Shown here: one piece after another, positions 1 to 5,732 of the stretch
Layout of the letters: each line of letters starts with the position of its first letter
Position numbering within the stretch: the stretch's first letter is position 1
NCBI GenBank assembly: GCA_937900435.1
Contig: CALCEG010000015.1
Span: forward strand, 1 to 7,158
DNA: 7,158 bases
Source of the DNA: an uncultured Alphaproteobacteria bacterium
GTDB taxonomy: Bacteria; Pseudomonadota; Alphaproteobacteria; Rs-D84
Reading direction: 5' to 3'
Notes under the pieces: model-generated
The model's input: only the letters and a program-made list of their open reading frames with translations
Told to the model about the DNA's origin: nothing
The model's database searches: none
Position numbers and translations under genes: made by a program

Positions 1-174
1 TACCAAAAGCCACAAATTCAACAAACAAAGCCTACATCGGCTGTTGGCAAACTGGTATCGCACGACGAACTGGGCGCTGGTGTTGTTATCGAAGATAACG
101 GTGCAATACTAACCATCGCATTTAAAACGCGCGGCATTAAAAAAGTCGCGCGCGAATTCGTGAAATTTTTATAA
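1..174 (+). CDS. uvrD: UvrD/PcrA-type DNA helicase, C-terminal end only (5' partial)
   Basis: Reading frame 1 is open from the window edge to a TAA at 172-174 and gives the last 57 residues of a protein that starts outside the window. After a Gln/Lys/Thr-rich linker (about residues 1-14) comes a compact domain reading VGKLVSHDELGAGVV, then LTIAFKTRGIKKV, and ending FVKFL. This follows the pattern of the C-terminal Tudor-like domain of UvrD/PcrA helicases (GxxVxHxxFGxGxV, then hydrophobic-xF-x-GxKx). In that family the tail binds partners such as RNA polymerase or UvrB, while the helicase core unwinds DNA in excision and mismatch repair. None of the helicase motifs lies in the window, so the family call rests on this tail alone. 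The gene converges with the beta-barrel gene, with 7 bases between stops and no visible hairpin terminator. Confidence 0.72.
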   Translation, partial: YQKPQIQQTKPTSAVGKLVSHDELGAGVVIEDNGAILTIAFKTRGIKKVAREFVKFL

Positions 175-181
175 TCGGGTC

Positions 182-811
182 TTAGATACCAAACTTATAA
201 ACCGCCCCAAAGTAAAATTCTGTGCCATCAACATCAACTGTGGCAAACTCTTCACCATTTTGCTTATATTCTATCTCACCATAGTACTGATATTTTACCC
301 CCAGATTTAAATCAACCCTGTCATTTAACGCAAAATTTACCCCCAACATAATTTGAAAAGACAAATCAAACACAGAATCAGATGTATGAACATAAGGCGC
401 ATTTACACTGCCCCAAATCGCAGCAAACCCAACACCAACACCTGCATAGGGCGCAATCGCCCCATCAAATTCTTGGAACCAATAAACATTGAACATATTT
501 GCCCAAACATCAACACTTAATGTGGTGTTTTGTTTTACTTCTTTCATCCCGTTATAAGCGGTTTCAAATTCAACCTTGACATTATCAGACAGGCGATTCC
601 CAACAACTGCGCCAATACCAAAATTATCTTCGCGCAGTTTTAAGCCATTTACCCCTGCGGCCTCGTATTTCAACGACAAACTTTCATTTTTATGTATTCT
701 GACCCCTGCATAAGTATCACGTTGCCCATCATATCCATCACCAAAATAATCATTTGCAAATACAGGTATTGCAATAAAGAACACAACCACAAAACAGATT
801 AATTTTTTCAT
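182..811 (-). CDS. Small outer-membrane beta-barrel protein (opacity/Omp25-like)
   Basis: This encodes 209 residues. Residues 1-19 are a clear Sec signal peptide: MKK, a hydrophobic stretch, then VFA before N20 as a signal peptidase I site. The mature part has alternating polar and hydrophobic strands with Gly and aromatic residues, as in 8-stranded opacity-type porins. Examples are NVYWFQEF followed by APYAGVGVGFA (about 108-130), LGVNFALNDRVDLNLGVKYQYYG (about 156-178) and the last strand EFYFGAVYKFGI. The pattern 'NVYW..., PYAGVGVG' is typical of the OMP_b-brl family. I chose the ATG at 811 because AAGGAAGG lies just upstream and the signal peptide begins there; the frame is open further upstream, but that would run through the promoter and into the divergent gene. 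The ligand or function cannot be told; a structural or adhesion role is only a guess. The chain ends in Ile rather than the usual terminal Phe or Tyr. Confidence 0.82.
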   Translation of the reverse strand: MKKLICFVVVFFIAIPVFANDYFGDGYDGQRDTYAGVRIHKNESLSLKYEAAGVNGLKLREDNFGIGAVVGNRLSDNVKVEFETAYNGMKEVKQNTTLSVDVWANMFNVYWFQEFDGAIAPYAGVGVGFAAIWGSVNAPYVHTSDSVFDLSFQIMLGVNFALNDRVDLNLGVKYQYYGEIEYKQNGEEFATVDVDGTEFYFGAVYKFGI

Positions 812-841
812 ACATTCCTTCCTTTGGATTTTTGTCCTATG

Positions 842-871
842 ATTATAAATATAAACTTTTGCAAAAGGCAA
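842..871 (-). promoter_or_regulatory. Putative sigma70-type promoter of the beta-barrel gene
   Basis: On the minus strand TTGCCT (871 to 866) and a perfect TATAAT (847 to 842) are 18 bases apart. The expected start near 835 would leave a leader of about 25 bases that contains the AAGGAAGG ribosome binding site. Confidence 0.5.
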
Positions 872-888
872 GATTTTTATGTTATGAT
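859..888 (+). promoter_or_regulatory. Putative sigma70-type promoter of the penicillin-binding protein gene
   Basis: TTGCAA (859-864) and TATGAT (883-888) are 18 bases apart. The predicted start, about 895, would fall at the beginning of the AAGGAG Shine-Dalgarno sequence, giving a very short leader, so the assignment is tentative. The -35 hexamer lies inside a 10-base perfect palindrome, TTTTGCAAAA (857-866), which also falls within the spacer of the opposing promoter. Confidence 0.35.
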
Positions 889-894
889 TACCCC

Positions 895-911
895 AAGGAG
901 AAAAATAATTG
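895..911 (+). promoter_or_regulatory. Ribosome binding site that fixes a TTG start codon
   Basis: AAGGAG (895-900) sits 8 bases before TTG (909-911). No in-frame ATG or GTG lies between it and the predicted transmembrane segment at a better distance, and the ATGs at 879 and 884 are blocked or out of frame. This supports a TTG start for the penicillin-binding protein. Confidence 0.7.
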
Positions 912-2681
912 TTAAAACCAAGCACCAGAAAAAAAGATAACAAAAACACTCAGCCTTCTTCAACATTGCACAAATTGTTGATATGGGGGGTAAATTTATT
1001 TCTGTTGGGGGGAATTTTTGTTTGTGGATACGTTGGTTATATATACCTAAAGATGCCATCCCTTGACGCAATTTTACACGAAACCCGTCCTGCAGCGATT
1101 GTTTTTCTGGATTCCGATGGCAACGAAATTCGCAGTGCAAACCGTATTATGGGCACCCCTGTATCTGTTGATACCCTGCCCCCACATGTATGGCAGGCGA
1201 TAATCGCAATCGAAGACAAACGTTTTTTCAAACATGGCCCGATTGACATTCGCGGTCTTAGTCGTGCGTTTTTTTCAAATATTATCAAGGGCCGAATGGC
1301 ATCTGGCGGTTCAACCATCACCCAGCAAACTGCAAAAAACATATTTTTATCGCGCGAAAAAAAGATATCGCGCAAAGTCCAAGAACTTATTTTGTCATAT
1401 TGGCTTGAAAACCGTTTTTCAAAAAACCAAGTCCTTGATTTATATATGAATCGCGTTTCATTGGTTGGTGGTTTGCGTGGGATTGATGCTGCCGCACGAA
1501 CAATGTTCCAAGTACCTGCAACAAAACTGACTGTTGGTCAGGCGGCACAAATTGCTGCGATGCTGAAAGCCCCCACAACATACAGCCCCCTGCGCAATCC
1601 AAAGCGCAATATTGCACGCGCACGCGTTGTTTTACAAGAAATGGTTCGCCAAGGCTACATAACTATAAACACTGCACGCATTGCAGCACAATCTTTATCA
1701 CCTGCAACCCCTGCGCCCGACACAAATATGTACCGTTATTGGACAGATTTTGTTATGGAAGAATTAAAATCACGCATCGGCACATTTACATCTGATATGC
1801 AGGTATACACCACTCTTAACAGCAGTTTACAAGACCGAATTGCCGCAACAATTCCCCAACATATCACCGAATACCAGGGTGCAGTTATTGCAATGAATCC
1901 TGACGGTGCATTGCGTGCAATGTCCGGGGGCAGCGACTATCAAATCAGCCAATTCAATCGCACAACCGCCCCCCGTCAACCAGGCAGCGCTTTTAAACCT
2001 GTCATATATTTGGTTGCGCTTGAAAACGGTATGACCCCCGACAGCTATGTAAACGATTCGCCTTTTGCGATTGGTGATTACAACCCCAAGAATTATAACG
2101 AAAAATATTACGGCGATATAACCTTGGCCACCGCATTTGCCAAAAGTGTAAATTCTGTACCGATTAAATTAACCCATCAATACGGCATTGATTCTGTATT
2201 AAATATGGCTGGCCGTCTGGGGGTTGGCACAAAACTGCGCCGCGAATATTCAACTGTACTTGGCGCATCGGAAATGAGTTTACTGGATTTAACCAACATC
2301 TATGCAGTTATTTGGAACAACGGCGAATCTGTTCATCCATATTCAATAACAAAAATCGCAGATATGTCTGGTAACATAATCTATGAACGCAATCCATCGG
2401 AACCGATAACCGTTTTGCATCCCAAAACCGTATCGCACATGCAGACATTACTGTCAGACGTATTAAAAACAGGTGGCACTGGCGGTCGGGCACGCACATC
2501 TGGCGTTCTGGGCGGAAAAACGGGTACCAGCAACGAAAATCGCGATGCGTGGTTTATTGGTGCAACAGACGATTTAGTAATTGGCGTATGGGTTGGCAAC
2601 GACGATTTTACCCCTATGAACTCTAAAATTACGGGCGGCACAATTCCAGCTGAAATATTCAAAAGTATAATCCAACATTAA
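909..2681 (+). CDS. Class A penicillin-binding protein (PBP1A type), bifunctional glycosyltransferase/transpeptidase
   Basis: This encodes 590 residues. It polymerises lipid II into glycan strands and cross-links the stem peptides at the periplasmic face of the inner membrane. A basic cytoplasmic N-terminus is followed by one transmembrane segment (about 23-47). The GT51 glycosyltransferase domain shows EDKRFF with the catalytic Glu at 102, GGSTITQQ (133-140), and the RKVQE...LENRFSKNQVLDLYMN helix region. The transpeptidase domain has all three active-site motifs: SAFK with nucleophile S360, SVN (413-415) and KTG (537-539). GGSTITQQ fits PBP1A-type better than PBP1C, which normally has GGSTLTMQ. 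At 590 residues it is clearly shorter than E. coli PBP1A (about 850), with little room between the two domains, so the inserted OB-fold domain seems absent. The start is TTG at 909, with AAGGAG (895-900) 8 bases upstream; the upstream ATG at 879 meets a stop in frame. A terminator follows 24 bases after the stop. Confidence 0.93.
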   Translation: MLKPSTRKKDNKNTQPSSTLHKLLIWGVNLFLLGGIFVCGYVGYIYLKMPSLDAILHETRPAAIVFLDSDGNEIRSANRIMGTPVSVDTLPPHVWQAIIAIEDKRFFKHGPIDIRGLSRAFFSNIIKGRMASGGSTITQQTAKNIFLSREKKISRKVQELILSYWLENRFSKNQVLDLYMNRVSLVGGLRGIDAAARTMFQVPATKLTVGQAAQIAAMLKAPTTYSPLRNPKRNIARARVVLQEMVRQGYITINTARIAAQSLSPATPAPDTNMYRYWTDFVMEELKSRIGTFTSDMQVYTTLNSSLQDRIAATIPQHITEYQGAVIAMNPDGALRAMSGGSDYQISQFNRTTAPRQPGSAFKPVIYLVALENGMTPDSYVNDSPFAIGDYNPKNYNEKYYGDITLATAFAKSVNSVPIKLTHQYGIDSVLNMAGRLGVGTKLRREYSTVLGASEMSLLDLTNIYAVIWNNGESVHPYSITKIADMSGNIIYERNPSEPITVLHPKTVSHMQTLLSDVLKTGGTGGRARTSGVLGGKTGTSNENRDAWFIGATDDLVIGVWVGNDDFTPMNSKITGGTIPAEIFKSIIQH

Positions 2682-2705
2682 TCCTGCGCACGAACATAAT
2701 AAAGA

Positions 2706-2727
2706 AAAACCACCATGCGGTGGTTTT
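2706..2727. terminator. Bidirectional intrinsic terminator between the penicillin-binding protein gene and tRNA-Leu
   Basis: AAAACCACC (2706-2714) pairs with GGTGGTTTT (2719-2727) around an ATGC loop. On the minus strand the stem is followed by TTTTTCTTT, which would end the rpmB-tRNA transcript. On the plus strand the stem ends in TTTT, which would end the penicillin-binding protein transcript 24 bases after its stop codon. Confidence 0.7.
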
Positions 2728-2732
2728 CAATC

Positions 2733-2817
2733 TGGTGGCCCTGGTCGGACTCGAACCGACACTCCTTGCAGAACTTGATTTTGAGTCAAGCGCGTCTACC
2801 AATTCCACCACAGGGCC
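2733..2817 (-). tRNA. tRNA-Leu, anticodon CAA
   Basis: This 85-nt gene includes an encoded CCA (complement of 2733-2735). The acceptor GGCCCTG (2817 to 2811) pairs fully with CAGGGCC (2743 to 2737), and A is the discriminator. The D-arm region reads GTGGAATTGGTAGACGC. The anticodon stem CTTGA/TCAAG encloses the 7-base loop CTCAAAA, which places CAA at 2783 to 2781 and so reads UUG. A long variable arm, as expected for class II tRNA-Leu, precedes a T arm GTCGG-TTCGAGT-CCGAC. The 5' end lies 9 bases after the rpmB stop, so the two are probably transcribed together, with the tRNA processed out of the shared transcript. Confidence 0.95.
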
Positions 2818-2826
2818 AGACGACTT

Positions 2827-3201
2827 TTATTTTGCGGCCGCCTTTTTCGCCGCAACTTTTTTCACCAAACGCGCACTGCGATTCGCCTTGTGCGCCGGTT
2901 TTTTCGCCGGTTTTGCCGGTGCGCCATTTTTCTTGATAATCGCGCGTTTAATCTCCGCCATTTCCGGTGTCAGGCGTGAAATCGGCTTTGCCATGACATA
3001 GGCGTCCAATCCGCCATGCTTGGTCAGCGTGCGCAACCCTGCGGTCGACAAACGCAACGAAAAATCCCGTCCCAAAATATCACTATGGAACTTCAAAACA
3101 TGCAGATTCGGCAAGAACGTGCGCTTTGTATGACGTTCAGAATGCGAAACATTCATACCGACTTCTGTTTTTTTACCTGTAACTTTACATACACGTGGCA
3201 T
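2827..3201 (-). CDS. rpmB: 50S ribosomal protein L28
   Basis: This encodes 124 residues. L28 is a component of the large ribosomal subunit. The family signature is clear: MPRVCKVTGKKTEVG at the start, NVSHSERHTKRTFLPNLH (about 17-34), then the strand region DFSLRLSTAGLRTLTKHGGLDAY (about 46-68). The GGLDAY segment and the following helix (about 70-91) match the longer alphaproteobacterial form, whereas E. coli L28 stops at about 78 residues. Beyond that is a Lys/Ala/Pro-rich tail of about 32 residues (93-124), likely disordered and RNA-binding by charge. The ATG at 3201 has AAAGGA 7 bases upstream. The tRNA-Leu gene follows 9 bases downstream. L28 is usually next to rpmG (L33) in many bacteria, but no such gene is seen here. 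Confidence 0.97.
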   Translation of the reverse strand: MPRVCKVTGKKTEVGMNVSHSERHTKRTFLPNLHVLKFHSDILGRDFSLRLSTAGLRTLTKHGGLDAYVMAKPISRLTPEMAEIKRAIIKKNGAPAKPAKKPAHKANRSARLVKKVAAKKAAAK

Positions 3202-3227
3202 ATCAAATCCTTTATAATTGCCGGGAT

Positions 3228-3256
3228 AATTTATAACAAAAAACCCGCAAAGTCAA
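3228..3256 (-). promoter_or_regulatory. Putative sigma70-type promoter of rpmB-tRNA-Leu
   Basis: On the minus strand TTGACT (3256 to 3251) is followed by an AT-rich stretch reading TTATAAATTATC. The best -10 match, TATAAA (3235 to 3230), gives a short 15-base spacer, and a weaker match starting at 3233 gives 17. The -35 is good and the -10 placement is uncertain. It lies 27-55 bases upstream of the rpmB start. Confidence 0.42.
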
Positions 3257-3267
3257 GTAATCTTTTG

Positions 3268-3403
3268 TTCCCCTCTGGCCAGAGGGGTGGACGCGCCTCG
3301 GCGCCCACAAAATTTGAAAAATTTTGCGGACGCTGACCGCGGACGGGGTGTGACACCACTACCCCGCCACCGCTGATGGCCCTCCCCTTCGCAAGCGAAG
3401 GGG
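3268..3403. repeat. Nested palindromic intergenic element, copy A (between rpmB and clpB)
   Basis: This is a run of hairpins with no coding potential. It begins with an 18-base perfect palindrome CCCCTCTGGCCAGAGGGG (3270-3287). Next is an imperfect stem GTGGACGC/GCGCCCAC (3287-3294 with 3301-3308), then an AT hairpin AAAATTT/AAATTTT just after 3308. A central inverted pair of GGGGTGTG with CAC-TA-CCCC follows (around 3342-3364), and the last is a perfect stem CCCCTTCGC/GCGAAGGGG (3384-3392 with 3395-3403). The order (outer C4...G4 palindrome, small hairpin, central GGGGTG/CACTACCCC pair, small hairpin, outer palindrome) matches the element at 5619-5730, so I treat both as one repeat family. 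The last stem ends one base before the clpB stop codon. It has no T-run on the minus strand, so it is not a standard clpB terminator, though it could protect the 3' end of the mRNA. Confidence 0.6.
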
Positions 3404-3404
3404 A

Positions 3405-5462
3405 TTATTTCACGACCAAATCTTTCCCATGCGTTGTGATGTGCACGGTGTTGCCTTCGGTGATTGCGTCGGACAAAATCAAATCCGCGATTTTATCTTC
3501 AACCATTGACGTAATAAGGCGTTTCAGCGGCCGCGCCCCGAACACCGGGTCATACCCATGTTCGCCCAACCATTTTATAGCCGTATCTGACACATCCAAA
3601 TCGATACGCCGCGCCGCCAAACGCGACCGCAGGCCCCGCAACTGAATCTTTACAATATCCGCCATCACATCTTTGCCCAATTGGTTAAAGAATATGATTT
3701 CATCGATTCGGTTGATGAATTCCGGCCGGAATTGTTTCCGCACGGCGTTCATATCGGGTAAATTACTGGTCATGATAATTATCGTGTTCGTAAAGTTCAC
3801 AACATGACCCTGGCCATCGGTAAGGCGCCCATCGTCCAGTATTTGCAAGAACACATTAAACACATCCGGATTTGCCTTTTCGATTTCATCGAACAATAAA
3901 ACTTGGTACGGGCGGCGGCGCACAGATTCAGTCAGCACCCCGCCCTGGTCATATCCGACATACCCCGGGGGCGCACCAATAAGGCGTGCGACCGAATGCG
4001 GTTCCATATATTCACTCATATCGATTCGTGTCATCGCCGTATCATCATTAAACAGGTATTCCGCCAATGCCTTGGCAACCTCGGTCTTGCCAACGCCGGT
4101 GGGGCCCAAAAACATAAAACTGCCCGACGGCCGGCGCGGGTCCGACAACCCCGCACGCGAACGACGAATCGCACGCGACACAACGGATAACGCTTCATCC
4201 TGGCCCACGACACGTTTGCGCAGTTCATCTTCGATATTTAACAATTTAGATTGTTCCGCGACCGAAAGCCGTTCCGCCGGCACGCCGGTCCACTTGCTGA
4301 CCACCGCGGCGATATGTTCCGGCAAGACCGTTTTATATTCGCGCGATTCGGTGTTCATCTTTTTAATTTTTTCTTCCAATTCCGGAATTTTCCCATATTG
4401 CAGTGCGGATGCCTTTTCATAGTCGCCATTTCGCATCGCAGATGCAACTTCTGCCTTGGCCGCGTCGAGTGCCGCCATCGCATCCGAAAGCCCGCGCATT
4501 TTTTCCTGTTCTGCGCGCCACTTTGCGGTCATATCCGCGGATTTCTTTTCTGTTTCCGCAATAATTTTTTCCAAATCGGCAAGTCGCTTTTTCGATTCCT
4601 CGTCTTTTTCTTTTTTCAACGCCTGCTGTTCGATTTTAAGTTGCATCAGGTGCCGATCAACCTCGTCCAAATCTTCGGGCTTTGACGCAACCTCTATACG
4701 CACGCGCGCGGCCGCTTCGTCAATCAAGTCAATCGCCTTGTCCGGCAAGAACCGGTCGGTTATATACCGATTCGACAACCGCACCGCCGCAACCAAAGCA
4801 CTGTCGGCGATACGCACACCATGGTGCCCTTCGTATTTTTCTTTAAGTCCGCGCAGAATTGAAATCGTGTCGTCAACGGTCGGCTCGTCAATATAAACCG
4901 GCTGAAACCGCCGCGCAAGGGCCGGGTCTTTTTCAATATATTGCCGATATTCGTCCAGTGTCGTTGCACCCAAACAGTGCAATTCCCCACGCGCCAGCAT
5001 CGGTTTAATCAGGTTCCCGGCATCCATACTGCCTTCGCCCTTGCCCGCGCCGACCAACGTGTGCAGTTCGTCGATAAACAAGATAATCCCGCCGTCCGCA
5101 TCTTTGACGGCTTTTAGAATCGCCTTGAACCGCGCTTCGAATTGACCACGGAACATCGCACCCGCCATGAGTGCCCCCATATCCAACGACAACAGTTTTT
5201 TATTCTGTAAATTTTCCGGAATATCGCGGGAAATAATCCGTTCGGCCAAACCTTCAACAATCGCGGTTTTACCAACGCCGGGATTTCCGATTAGAACCGG
5301 ATTGTTTTTCGTACGCCGTGACAAAACCTGAATAGTGCGGCGAATTTCTTCATCGCGCCCGATGACCGGGTCCAACTTCCCATCGGCGGCCAGTTTTGTA
5401 AAGTCCGTCGTATATTTTGCAATCGCCTGTTCTGGGGTTTCTTGCATATCATCTGGATTCAT
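3405..5462 (-). CDS. clpB: ClpB disaggregase (Hsp100, AAA+), form without the N-terminal domain
   Basis: This encodes 685 residues. ClpB is a cytosolic hexameric ATPase that, with DnaK, pulls polypeptides out of aggregates. The first AAA+ domain has Walker A GNPGVGKT (59-66), Walker B ILFIDE (127-132) and arginine residues RRF (184-186). A coiled-coil middle domain spans about 258-385, including LQYGKIPELE (354-363), and marks ClpB rather than ClpA or ClpC. The second AAA+ domain has Walker A GPTGVGKT (453-460), pore loop GYVGY (500-504), Walker B FDE (524-526), sensor TSN (565-567) and sensor 2 GARPLKR (642-648). E. coli ClpB has 857 residues; the missing part is the N-terminal substrate-binding domain of about 150. 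The ATG at 5462 has AAAGGAG 6 bases upstream, and no N-domain-like coding is seen in the 335 bases before it. Odd points are a shortened stretch after TSNL and M103-F104 in pore loop 1, where Lys-Tyr is usual. Confidence 0.95.
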   Translation of the reverse strand: MNPDDMQETPEQAIAKYTTDFTKLAADGKLDPVIGRDEEIRRTIQVLSRRTKNNPVLIGNPGVGKTAIVEGLAERIISRDIPENLQNKKLLSLDMGALMAGAMFRGQFEARFKAILKAVKDADGGIILFIDELHTLVGAGKGEGSMDAGNLIKPMLARGELHCLGATTLDEYRQYIEKDPALARRFQPVYIDEPTVDDTISILRGLKEKYEGHHGVRIADSALVAAVRLSNRYITDRFLPDKAIDLIDEAAARVRIEVASKPEDLDEVDRHLMQLKIEQQALKKEKDEESKKRLADLEKIIAETEKKSADMTAKWRAEQEKMRGLSDAMAALDAAKAEVASAMRNGDYEKASALQYGKIPELEEKIKKMNTESREYKTVLPEHIAAVVSKWTGVPAERLSVAEQSKLLNIEDELRKRVVGQDEALSVVSRAIRRSRAGLSDPRRPSGSFMFLGPTGVGKTEVAKALAEYLFNDDTAMTRIDMSEYMEPHSVARLIGAPPGYVGYDQGGVLTESVRRRPYQVLLFDEIEKANPDVFNVFLQILDDGRLTDGQGHVVNFTNTIIIMTSNLPDMNAVRKQFRPEFINRIDEIIFFNQLGKDVMADIVKIQLRGLRSRLAARRIDLDVSDTAIKWLGEHGYDPVFGARPLKRLITSMVEDKIADLILSDAITEGNTVHITTHGKDLVVK

Positions 5463-5480
5463 TTATGACTCCTTTATATC
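5463..5480 (-). promoter_or_regulatory. Strong ribosome binding site that fixes the short clpB start
   Basis: Reading on the minus strand, AAAGGAG lies 6 bases before the ATG at 5462. This near-ideal site shows that translation is meant to begin directly before the first AAA+ domain. Confidence 0.75.
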
Positions 5481-5489
5481 GTTGCCACA

Positions 5490-5518
5490 TATATAATTAT
5501 CAGAAACGCAATTTCAAG
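5490..5518 (-). promoter_or_regulatory. Putative heat-shock (sigma32-like) promoter of clpB
   Basis: On the minus strand CTTGAAA (5518 to 5512) matches the RpoH -35 core exactly. It is followed after 16 bases by TATATA (5495 to 5490), which resembles the AT-rich -10 of alphaproteobacterial RpoH promoters. The same hexamers would also suit sigma70 (TTGAAA-N16-TATATA). A start near 5483 gives a leader of about 20 bases. That clpB is heat-shock regulated is known for the family; that this site does it is inference. Confidence 0.45.
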
Positions 5519-5533
5519 CACATGGGAACAAAT

Positions 5534-5593
5534 CCCCTTTCCCCGGGCCCCGAAAAATGCACAGCATTTTTTGGGTGGTTCACCGGAAAGGGG
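5534..5593. repeat. Long imperfect hairpin upstream of clpB
   Basis: CCCCTTTCC (5534-5542) pairs with GGAAAGGGG (5585-5593). Inside it, CCC (5548-5550) can pair with GGG (5573-5575), and AAAAATGC (5553-5560) pairs with GCATTTTT (5564-5571) around a 3-base ACA loop. The whole 60-base segment can fold as one interrupted stem. It sits upstream of the clpB promoter in the gene-free stretch 5463-5797 and has no coding signal. Confidence 0.55.
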
Positions 5594-5618
5594 AACTATC
5601 ACGTCACGTCGCGGACCG

Positions 5619-5730
5619 GTTCTCCTCCTGCGGAGGAGTACGGCGAAGCCGGGAGGTGGTCTTTGATTCTCCGTTTTTTATCGTAAACAAGACCACCCCG
5701 CCCTTCGGGCACCCCTCCACAGGAGGGGAA
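5619..5730. repeat. Nested palindromic element with imperfect terminal inverted repeats, copy B
   Basis: The left arm holds CTCCTCC/GGAGGAG (5622-5628 with 5632-5638, TGC loop), then CGGC-GAA-GCCG (5641-5651), then GGTGGTC (5655-5661). The right arm holds GACCACC (5691-5697), then GCCC-TTC-GGGC (5700-5710), then CCCCTCC-ACA-GGAGGGG (5712-5728). The reverse complement of the right arm aligns with the left arm over about 41-43 bases, with scattered changes that mostly keep the hairpins. A 29-base AT-rich core (5662-5690) lies between the arms. This looks like a small non-coding mobile-type or REP-like element. I see no target-site duplication and no transposase. Confidence 0.6.
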
Positions 5731-5732
5731 CT

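Noticed and set aside
879..886. ATG codons upstream of the TTG start of the penicillin-binding protein gene
   Set aside because: The ATG at 879 runs into TGA two codons later, and the ATG at 884 is in another frame. Neither has a Shine-Dalgarno sequence as good as that of the TTG.
812..949. An upstream start for the beta-barrel gene, extending it to 255 residues
   Set aside because: The extension would cover the divergent promoter region and overlap the penicillin-binding protein gene, while the ATG at 811 has a good ribosome binding site and begins a textbook signal peptide.
3384..3403. A rho-independent terminator for clpB
   Set aside because: The stem is perfect, but on the minus strand it is followed by GAGGGCC and not by a T-run. 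It fits better as the end of the palindromic element.
4251..4896. Open frames of about 145 codons on the plus strand opposite clpB
   Set aside because: They are antisense shadows of a strongly conserved gene, rich in Phe, Ser, Cys and Arg, without ribosome binding sites or known motifs.
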